Assembly (NCBI RefSeq): GCF_023712425.1 | Contig: NZ_JAMAYG010000001.1 | Coordinates: 62,001 to 126,000, forward strand | DNA: 64,000 nucleotides | Origin: Rothia sp. P100 | GTDB lineage: Bacteria; Actinomycetota; Actinomycetes; Actinomycetales; Micrococcaceae | Direction: 5' to 3' | Shown here: in pieces, positions 58,076 through 64,000 of the stretch | Layout: each line of letters opens with the position of its first letter | Position numbering within the stretch: position 1 is the first letter of the stretch | Notes under the pieces: model-generated | The model's database searches: none | Told to the model about the DNA's origin: nothing | The model's input: the letters and a program-made list of their open reading frames with translations, nothing else | Made by a program: the position numbers and the translations under genes

Positions 58076-60817
58076 GTGGGACCCTCAGAAACGAACGATC
58101 ACGTTTTGAGTGCGCTGACAAACAGCTTCACCGACATTGACCCCGAAGAGACCGGCGAGTGGATTGAATCCTTCGACGAACTCGTCGAGACTCACGGCAC
58201 CGAGCGCGCCCAGTTCATCGTGCGCTCACTCATGCAGCGCGCAGGCCAGAAGTCAATCACCGTCCCCATGGTGACCACTACTGACTACGTTAACACCATC
58301 CCCGTAGACCAAGAGCCGGAATACCCCGGTGACGAGCAGGTTGAACGCCGCTACCGCGCCATTCTGCGTTGGAATGCTGCCGTTATGGTTCAGCGAGCAC
58401 AGAAGGCAACCATCAGCGTGGGCGGCCACATCTCCTCCTACGCAGGTATGGCGACCCTCTACGAAGTAGGCTACAACCACTTCTTCCGCGGCCGTAGCCA
58501 CCCCGGTGGCGGCGACCAGCTATTCTTCCAGGGCCATTCATCCCCCGGTAACTACGCTCGCGCCTTCCTCGAAGGCCGTCTCAGTGAAGAGCAGCTCGAC
58601 GGTTTCCGCCAGGAGAAAACCAAGGAAGGCACCCACCTGCCCTCCTACCCCCACCCCCGTAACCTGCCCGATTTCTGGCAGTTCCCCACCGTATCTATGG
58701 GCCTTGGCCCCCTGAACGCGATTCACCAGGCATCTTTCAATAAGTACCTGCACAACCGCGGCATCAAGGACACCAGCGACCAGAACGTTTGGGCATTCCT
58801 GGGCGACGGCGAAATGGACGAGCCCGAGTCACGCGGCGCACTGCAGCTGGCTGCCAACGAAAAGCTGGATAACCTCACCTTCGTGGTGAACTGCAACCTT
58901 CAGCGTCTGGACGGCCCCGTTCGCGGTAACGGCAAAATCGTTCAAGAACTTGAAGCCTTCTTCCGCGGTGCCGGCTGGAACGTTATTAAGGTTCTTTGGG
59001 GTCGGGAGTGGGACTCCCTGCTCGAAAAGGACACCTCCGGTGAGCTCGTCCGCGTTATGAACGAAACCCTGGACGGCGACTACCAGACCTACAAAGCAGA
59101 GTCCGGTGGCTTCATCCGCGAGCACTTCTTCGGGCAGACTCCCGAAACCAAGGAACTCGTCGCCGACATGACCGACGAGGAAATCTGGGCCATGAAGCGT
59201 GGTGCTCACGACTACCAAAAGGTCTACGCCGCCTACAAGGCAGCAGTGGATCACAAGGGTCAGCCCACCGTTATCCTGGCGCAGTCCGTCAAGGGATACG
59301 GCCTGGGTGCTAGCTTCGAGGCTCGCAACGCGACCCACCAGATGAAGAAACTGTCCATGGATGACCTCAAGCGCTTCCGTGACCATCTGCGCATCCCCAT
59401 CTCTGACGAACAGCTGGAGAACGACCTGTATAACCCTCCTTACTACCACCCCGGTAAGGACTCAGAAGAGTACAAGTACCTGATGGAACGCCGCGCAGAG
59501 CTCGGTGGTTTCATCCCCGGACGTAAGAATATCCAGCCCGAAATCCCCCTGCCCTCCGAGAAGGCCTACAAGGGTGCGCTCAAGGGCACCGGCAAGCAGA
59601 TGGCTGCCACCACCATGGCCTTCGTTCGCCTGCTCAAGGACCTCATGCGTGAAAAGGACTTCGGCCACCGCATCGTGCCTATCATCCCCGATGAGGCACG
59701 CACCTTCGGCATGGACTCCTACTTCCCCACCGCTAAGATTTACAACCCCAACGGTCAGAATTACCTGGCTGTGGACCGTGAACTCATGCTTGCCTACAAG
59801 GAATCACCCGAGGGCAAGATCATTCACGTGGGTATCAATGAAGCCGGTGGTGTTGCAGCAATGACCGCTGTTGGCTCGTCCTATGATACCCACGGCGAAC
59901 CCATGATTCCTGTCTACATCTTCTATTCGATGTTCGGCTTCCAGCGCACCGGTGACTCCTTCTGGGCAGCCGCCGATCAGCTGGTTCGAGGCTTCATCAT
60001 CGGCGGTACCGCTGGCCGCACCACCCTTACGGGTGAGGGTCTGCAGCACATGGACGGTCACTCACCGATCCTGGCCGGCACCAACCCCGCGGTTATTCAC
60101 TATGACCCCGCCTACGGTTACGAAATCGCGCACATCGTCAAGCGCGGCATCGAGCACATGTATGGCACCGGCGATGAAGACCATAACGTCATGTACTACC
60201 TCACCGTCTACAACGAGCCGATCCAGCACCCTGTTCAGCCCGAGAACCTCGATGTTGACGGGGTCATTGGCGGCATTTACCGCCTCTCAGAAGCCAAGAA
60301 CGATGGCCCCCGCGCCCAGCTTCTCGCTTCAGGTGTGGCCGTTCCCTGGGCACTGGAGGCTCAGCAGATGCTGGCTGAGGAATGGGGCGTTTCTGCTGAT
60401 GTTTGGTCAGTGACCTCATGGACCAACCTACGCCGTGACGGTCTCGATGCAGAGCGTGTTCTGCTCAAAGACCCGGCAGCTACCCCGCGCAAGCCCTTCA
60501 TAGAGGCTCAGCTCGAGGGCGCAACCGGCCCGATTGTTGCAGTATCTGACTACCAGACCGACCTCATGGACGGCGTGCGCCAGTTCGTTCCCAACGAATT
60601 TGCAACCCTGGGCGCTGACGGCTTCGGCTTCTCAGATACCCGTGCAGGTGCTCGTCGCTTCTACAAGATCGACTCAACATCCATCGTTGTCCGTACCCTG
60701 CAGATGCTGGCAAAGCGCGGTGAAGTTGCTGCCGACACTCCCGCTCAGGCCTTTGCTAAGTACGACCTGAACAACATCAACGCTGGTACCTCCGGTAACG
60801 CCGGTGGCGACGCGTAA
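58076..60817 (+). CDS. aceE: Pyruvate dehydrogenase E1 component, homodimeric
   Basis: Thiamin-diphosphate enzyme that decarboxylates pyruvate and hands the acetyl group to E2. The 913-residue chain is the single-subunit alpha-type E1 used by actinobacteria and E. coli. [20 protein letters not shown] (near 115), the ThDP motif [12 protein letters not shown]...NCNLQRLDG (near 242-275) and [13 protein letters not shown] (near 540) are all present. GTG 58076 with AGAGAGG upstream. E2 and E3 genes are not in this window, as is usual in actinobacteria. A strong terminator follows. Confidence 0.96.
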   Translation: MGPSETNDHVLSALTNSFTDIDPEETGEWIESFDELVETHGTERAQFIVRSLMQRAGQKSITVPMVTTTDYVNTIPVDQEPEYPGDEQVERRYRAILRWNAAVMVQRAQKATISVGGHISSYAGMATLYEVGYNHFFRGRSHPGGGDQLFFQGHSSPGNYARAFLEGRLSEEQLDGFRQEKTKEGTHLPSYPHPRNLPDFWQFPTVSMGLGPLNAIHQASFNKYLHNRGIKDTSDQNVWAFLGDGEMDEPESRGALQLAANEKLDNLTFVVNCNLQRLDGPVRGNGKIVQELEAFFRGAGWNVIKVLWGREWDSLLEKDTSGELVRVMNETLDGDYQTYKAESGGFIREHFFGQTPETKELVADMTDEEIWAMKRGAHDYQKVYAAYKAAVDHKGQPTVILAQSVKGYGLGASFEARNATHQMKKLSMDDLKRFRDHLRIPISDEQLENDLYNPPYYHPGKDSEEYKYLMERRAELGGFIPGRKNIQPEIPLPSEKAYKGALKGTGKQMAATTMAFVRLLKDLMREKDFGHRIVPIIPDEARTFGMDSYFPTAKIYNPNGQNYLAVDRELMLAYKESPEGKIIHVGINEAGGVAAMTAVGSSYDTHGEPMIPVYIFYSMFGFQRTGDSFWAAADQLVRGFIIGGTAGRTTLTGEGLQHMDGHSPILAGTNPAVIHYDPAYGYEIAHIVKRGIEHMYGTGDEDHNVMYYLTVYNEPIQHPVQPENLDVDGVIGGIYRLSEAKNDGPRAQLLASGVAVPWALEAQQMLAEEWGVSADVWSVTSWTNLRRDGLDAERVLLKDPAATPRKPFIEAQLEGATGPIVAVSDYQTDLMDGVRQFVPNEFATLGADGFGFSDTRAGARRFYKIDSTSIVVRTLQMLAKRGEVAADTPAQAFAKYDLNNINAGTSGNAGGDA

Positions 60818-60838
60818 GGTTACCACTAGGTAGCTCAA

Positions 60839-60880
60839 GGGCTGCTATTCCCCCCAGTAGGGGAATAGCAGCCCTTTCTC
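60839..60880 (+). terminator. Terminator of aceE
   Basis: GGGCTGCTATTCCCC (60839-60853) pairs perfectly with GGGGAATAGCAGCCC (60860-60874), followed by TTTCTCG. Confidence 0.92.
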
Positions 60881-61000
60881 GTCTACTAAAAATTCGGTGT
60901 CGCTCATCTTTGAGGGATAAGCGACTGATTCTTTATCTTTGTGGTCTGCACAACGCAAATCTTCTACCAGGTGGAGGGCAAAAGAGGAGTAGGATAGTTA

Positions 61001-61037
61001 TTTGAAAAAGATTCAAGAAACTTTCAAATTTCTTGAA
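61001..61037 (+). promoter_or_regulatory. Palindromic AT-rich element upstream of fabD
   Basis: TTCAAGAAA (61012-61020) and TTTCTTGAA (61029-61037) form a perfect inverted repeat with an 8-bp spacer. TTTGAAAAA (61001) and TTTCAAA (61022) also occur, and the same two words with almost the same spacing appear before acpP. A shared operator for the fatty acid synthase genes is plausible. Confidence 0.45.
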
Positions 61038-61070
61038 AAGACAACGCTACTTCTAAGGTGGTTCACCCCT

Positions 61071-61982
61071 GTGATTGCCCTTCTATGTCCAGGTCAGGGA
61101 GCTCAAAAGCCCGGTTTTCTAACCCCTTGGTTAGAGCTGGACGGTGTGAGTGAGCACCTGCAAAAACTTTCAGCTGCAGCCGACCTTGACCTCATCCGCT
61201 ACGGCACTGAAGCTGACGAGGAGACCATCAAGGACACTGCTATCGCTCAGCCACTGATTGTTGCAGCTGGTCTTGTAACGGGCAAGCTAGCACAGAGATT
61301 TCTCGGCGACCGCGACGTTATTTTTGCAGGACATTCGGTGGGTGAAATTACCGCTGCTGCCTTGGCTGGGGTGCTCACCGAAGAAGAAGCCATGAAATTT
61401 ATTCGCGTGCGAGCAAACGGTATGGCTGAAGCTGCAGCGGCTACACCCACCGGCATGAGTGCCGTACTGGGCGGAGTTGAGGACAATATCCGCGAGGCCA
61501 TTTCTGCTGCCGGTCTGACTGCGGCCAACTCAAACGGCGGCGGCCAGATCGTTGCTGCTGGTTCGCTAGAGAATTTAGCCGCTTTTGCTGAAAACCCGCC
61601 AGCTAAAACTCGTATCATTCCGCTCAAGGTAGCTGGCGCTTTCCATACCTCTTACATGGAAGCTGCTCAGGGGCCCCTCGCTGATTTTGCGGACACCCTG
61701 ACGCCTAAGGACCCCACTTCAGCCCTTCTCTCAAACTTTGACGGTGCCGCTGTCAGGAGCGGTTCCGCTGCACTAGATTCCCTGGTAGCGCAGGTGACCC
61801 GCCCTGTACGCTGGGACCTGTGCATGGCGTCCCTATCAGAAGCAGGTGTTGAACACCTCGTAGAGGTAGCCCCGGCCGGTACCCTAGTGGGGTTGGCAAA
61901 GCGAGGTCTGCGTGGCACACCCGCTTCAGCGATTAACTCCCCCGACGACCTTAACGCGCTCACCGTAGCGCTCTCTGCCTAA
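61071..61982 (+). CDS. fabD: Malonyl-CoA:ACP transacylase
   Basis: Transfers malonyl from CoA to acyl carrier protein. The 303-residue enzyme begins VIALLCPGQGAQKPGFL, the usual actinobacterial FabD start; the catalytic serine is in FAGHSVGEITAAAL (near 91) and the histidine in AGAFHTSYM (near 195). GTG 61071 with AAGGTGG 8 bp upstream is chosen; an in-frame TTG at 61002 would add 23 residues read from the operator region. It starts the fabD-fabH-acpP-fabF run, 18 bp before fabH. Confidence 0.94.
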   Translation: MIALLCPGQGAQKPGFLTPWLELDGVSEHLQKLSAAADLDLIRYGTEADEETIKDTAIAQPLIVAAGLVTGKLAQRFLGDRDVIFAGHSVGEITAAALAGVLTEEEAMKFIRVRANGMAEAAAATPTGMSAVLGGVEDNIREAISAAGLTAANSNGGGQIVAAGSLENLAAFAENPPAKTRIIPLKVAGAFHTSYMEAAQGPLADFADTLTPKDPTSALLSNFDGAAVRSGSAALDSLVAQVTRPVRWDLCMASLSEAGVEHLVEVAPAGTLVGLAKRGLRGTPASAINSPDDLNALTVALSA

Positions 61983-62000
61983 CACTGAAAGGACATCTAA

Positions 62001-63026
62001 GTGCCTACCCTCAAGCAGGCGGAACCCAACCGCTACTCACGCATTCTTGGCTACGGATCAGCCCGCGGTGACCTTGATGTCACCAACCATGACATCGCTG
62101 GCCCCATCGATTCATCAGATGAATGGATCGTCCAGCGCACCGGCATCAAAACCCGCCACCGCGCATCAGAGAACCTTTCCATTACCGATCTTGCTGTGGC
62201 AGCAGCCAAGGACGCGCTCGCCAACTCAGGTATCATTGGTGAAGATTTGGATGCGGTTATCGTTGCAACCGTAACCCACCCGCACGCTACGCCTTCCCTT
62301 GCTGCGCTGGTTGCCGACGGTGTTGGTTCCAAGGCACCTGCCTACGACATTTCAGCTGCTTGCGCAGGCTTCTGCTACGCGGTAGCCCAGGCTGATGCCC
62401 TCGTCAAGGCAGGCACAGCCCAGAACGTCCTGGTGATTGGTGTTGAAAAGCTTTCAGATTTTATTGATAACACCGAGCGCACCATCTCCTTCCTCCTGGG
62501 CGATGGCGCCGGTGCAGCCGTAGTTGGTCCCTCAGAGACCCCCGGCATAGGGCCAACCGTGTGGGGATCGGATGGCGCCAACTGGGAAGCTGTAGGCATG
62601 AGCCATTCCATCCTTGAGATTCGCAACCGTGATTTTGTTACTCATCCCGTTGAAGAGGGAGAGAAAATCTGGCCCACCCTACGCCAGGATGGTCAGAAAG
62701 TTTTCCGCTGGGCAGTGTGGGAAATGGCTAAGGTCGCACAGCAAGCCCTAGACGCTGCGGGTATCACCGCCGAAGATCTCGGCGCCTTTGTGCCCCACCA
62801 GGCCAATATGCGCATCATCGACCAGATGGTCAAAACACTCAAACTCCCCGACACCGTCCTCGTAGGCCGCAATATTGAGTGTGCAGGCAACACATCAGCT
62901 GCTTCCGTGCCTCTGGCAGTAGATGCTCTGCTTGATGAGCACCCTGAACTGTCAGGCAAGCTTGCCCTGCAGATCGGTTTCGGCGCTGGTCTCGTCTTTG
63001 CCGCCCAGGTGGTCGTCCTCCCCTAA
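62001..63026 (+). CDS. fabH: Beta-ketoacyl-ACP synthase III
   Basis: Condenses a primer acyl-CoA with malonyl-ACP to begin fatty acid synthesis. The catalytic triad is visible: Cys in ISAACAGFCYAV (near 121), His in FVPHQANMR (near 267), and Asn in ECAGNTSAASVP (near 297). SSDEWIVQRTGIKTRH is the conserved start. 341 residues. GTG 62001 with AAAGGAC upstream, so probably co-transcribed with fabD. Confidence 0.95.
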   Translation: MPTLKQAEPNRYSRILGYGSARGDLDVTNHDIAGPIDSSDEWIVQRTGIKTRHRASENLSITDLAVAAAKDALANSGIIGEDLDAVIVATVTHPHATPSLAALVADGVGSKAPAYDISAACAGFCYAVAQADALVKAGTAQNVLVIGVEKLSDFIDNTERTISFLLGDGAGAAVVGPSETPGIGPTVWGSDGANWEAVGMSHSILEIRNRDFVTHPVEEGEKIWPTLRQDGQKVFRWAVWEMAKVAQQALDAAGITAEDLGAFVPHQANMRIIDQMVKTLKLPDTVLVGRNIECAGNTSAASVPLAVDALLDEHPELSGKLALQIGFGAGLVFAAQVVVLP

Positions 63027-63083
63027 AGCCTCTCCACCCCTAGGGGGAACTGACTAACTCTCACTCACCTCATCCAAACCTTT

Positions 63084-63112
63084 TTTGAAAAAAATGTTAG
63101 GTTTATTTCAAA
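63084..63112 (+). promoter_or_regulatory. AT-rich element upstream of acpP resembling the fabD element
   Basis: TTTGAAAAA (63084-63092) and TTTCAAA (63106-63112) start 22 bp apart, against 21 bp before fabD. The 252-bp fabH-acpP gap also holds a perfect hairpin AGCGGCA-GA-TGCCGCT (63240-63255) just before the acpP ribosome site. acpP thus may have its own promoter. Confidence 0.4.
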
Positions 63113-63278
63113 AATAGTGGGCCTGATAAGCCGGTCAAACCCCGTTGGAGAGACTACACTCAACTGTGAAGACTAAAAGTAGCAGTAGCTGCTAGATGTC
63201 GCTTTGACCTCTTGAGAGGGGTTAGAGCACCCTACCTTCAGCGGCAGATGCCGCTACACCCTAGACAAAGGAGCCATC

Positions 63279-63518
63279 ATGGCAGATCAGAACGAAATCC
63301 TCGCAGGCCTTGCAGAAATCGTCAACGAAGAAACCGGCGTTGAGGTTGAGGACGTTCAGCTCGAGAAGTCTTTCACCGAAGACCTCGACATTGATTCCAT
63401 CTCAATGATGACCATCGTTGTTAATGCAGAAGAGAAGTTCGGCGTCACCATTCCCGACGAAGAGGTAAAGAACCTCAAGACCGTGGGTGATGCAGTAAAC
63501 TTCATCGCAAACGCATAA
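63279..63518 (+). CDS. acpP: Acyl carrier protein
   Basis: A 79-residue acidic helical protein carrying growing acyl chains on phosphopantetheine attached to the serine in EDLDIDSISMM (near 41). EEKFGVTIPDEEVKNLKTVG is the conserved helix II-III region. AAAGGAG lies 6 bp before ATG 63279. A terminator-like hairpin follows, before fabF, which could keep ACP mRNA more abundant than fabF mRNA. Confidence 0.96.
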   Translation: MADQNEILAGLAEIVNEETGVEVEDVQLEKSFTEDLDIDSISMMTIVVNAEEKFGVTIPDEEVKNLKTVGDAVNFIANA

Positions 63519-63533
63519 GTTTACCCCCGGCAG

Positions 63534-63573
63534 GGTTGGGTGCGGATTCCTCCGCGCCCAACCTCTTTTATAT
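63534..63573 (+). terminator. Terminator-like hairpin between acpP and fabF
   Basis: GGTTGGGTGCGGA (63534-63546) pairs with TCCGCGCCCAACC (63551-63563), one G-T pair, followed by TCTTTTATATAT. It lies 16 bp after acpP and 51 bp before fabF, so partial termination is likely. Confidence 0.8.
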
Positions 63574-63623
63574 ATCTCTCGGTTCAACTCCCTCACTCAA
63601 GACTTAGTTCGAAGGACGCACAG

Positions 63624-64000
63624 ATGTCTCGTAAAGTCGTTGTCACCGGCCTCGGTGCAACCACCCCCATCGGCGGGGATGTTCCTACTACCTGGGAAAA
63701 CGCCCTCGCCGGGGTTTCAGGTATCACCACCATTGATGAGCCCTGGGTGACGGAGTACGAGCTGCCCGTTTCAATTGCAGGCCGGGTAGCCGTCGCTGCG
63801 GTTGAATCTGGCCGTCTATCTAAAGTTGAGAGCAAGAGACTTGATCCCTCCGGTGAGCTGGCTTTGGTAGCCGCTCGTGAGGCGTGGGAGGATGCAGGTT
63901 TTAGCGGCAAGGACGCAGAAGAGGCTGAAGAGTGCGATCCATTGCGCACCGCCGTTGCTTTTGGCACCGGTATCGGTGGAGTCTGGACTCTGCTGGACGC
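63624..64000 (+). CDS. fabF: Beta-ketoacyl-ACP synthase II, 5' part only
   Basis: Elongation condensing enzyme of fatty acid synthesis. Only the first 125 codons are in the window. SRKVVVTGLGATTPIGGD is the FabF start, and FGTGIGGVWTLLD matches the conserved loop before the active-site cysteine, which lies beyond the end. ATG 63624 has GAAGGA 8 bp upstream. Order fabD-fabH-acpP-fabF is the standard actinobacterial type II cluster. Confidence 0.95.
   Translation, partial: MSRKVVVTGLGATTPIGGDVPTTWENALAGVSGITTIDEPWVTEYELPVSIAGRVAVAAVESGRLSKVESKRLDPSGELALVAAREAWEDAGFSGKDAEEAEECDPLRTAVAFGTGIGGVWTLLD

Noticed and set aside
58829-59449. 206-codon open frame on the minus strand
   Set aside because: Antisense to a highly conserved part of aceE; a by-product of GC-rich codon use.
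1-64000. CRISPR arrays, insertion sequences, prophage, toxin-antitoxin pairs
   Set aside because: No regular short repeats, transposase, integrase, phage structural or paired small-toxin genes were seen on either strand.

Overview
The window looks like a chromosomal segment of a moderate-GC actinobacterium of the Micrococcaceae, most likely Rothia or a close relative. This rests on protein style and gene order, not on a database search. Actinobacterial hallmarks are clpX-clpP2-clpP1-tig followed by nei1-rpiB, pepN, a group II truncated globin, ettA and an ssb-like gene (the Rv2457c-Rv2478c order of Mycobacterium tuberculosis), a mycothiol-reductase-like CPWC protein, DUF3052 divergent from aceE, and a discrete fabD-fabH-acpP-fabF type II fatty acid synthase. 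No insertion sequence, prophage or CRISPR array was seen.

1-11.7 kb is inorganic nitrogen and sulfur assimilation: the start of a nirD-like gene divergent from nirB, a siroheme uroporphyrinogen methyltransferase, and the convergent operon cysH-cysD-cysN-tauE/safE-sir. After pdxY comes a CbiX/SirB-type chelatase. Both nitrite and sulfite reductase need siroheme, so the region supplies enzymes and cofactor together. cysK and cysE at 53-55 kb finish cysteine synthesis.

11.7-26.9 kb carries an SDR, valS, an LssY_C-type membrane protein, the Clp protease genes with two ClgR-like boxes, a petrobactin-type iron-siderophore ABC operon behind a DtxR-type palindrome, tig, and tRNA-Pro and tRNA-Gly. 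26.9-35 kb is an accessory-looking cassette: a Dpp-like peptide ABC transporter with a fused double ATPase, a fused CMD/AhpD-like protein, and a divergent FAD-dependent enzyme. The iron operon and this cassette both interrupt the otherwise conserved clp-tig-nei1 block.

35-50.8 kb is mostly housekeeping (nei1, rpiB, pepN, glbO, tesB, ettA, ssb-like, orn, def, rnpB on the minus strand, tRNA-Arg and tRNA-His), with a divergent Tag homologue, a beta-lactamase-fold lipoprotein, an MptB-like mannosyltransferase and a decayed hydrolase gene. 50.8-57.7 kb has yaaA, nif3-like, msrA, cysK, cysE, gnd, tandem tRNA-Val genes and DUF3052. 58-64 kb holds aceE and the fabD-fabH-acpP-fabF run, so acetyl-CoA production sits next to fatty acid synthesis; fabF is cut by the window end.

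Three decayed gene remnants (about 11.8, 17.1 and 44.2 kb), many strong hairpin terminators between genes, and several genes with a -10 hexamer only 6-9 nt before the start codon (probable leaderless transcripts) are further features.
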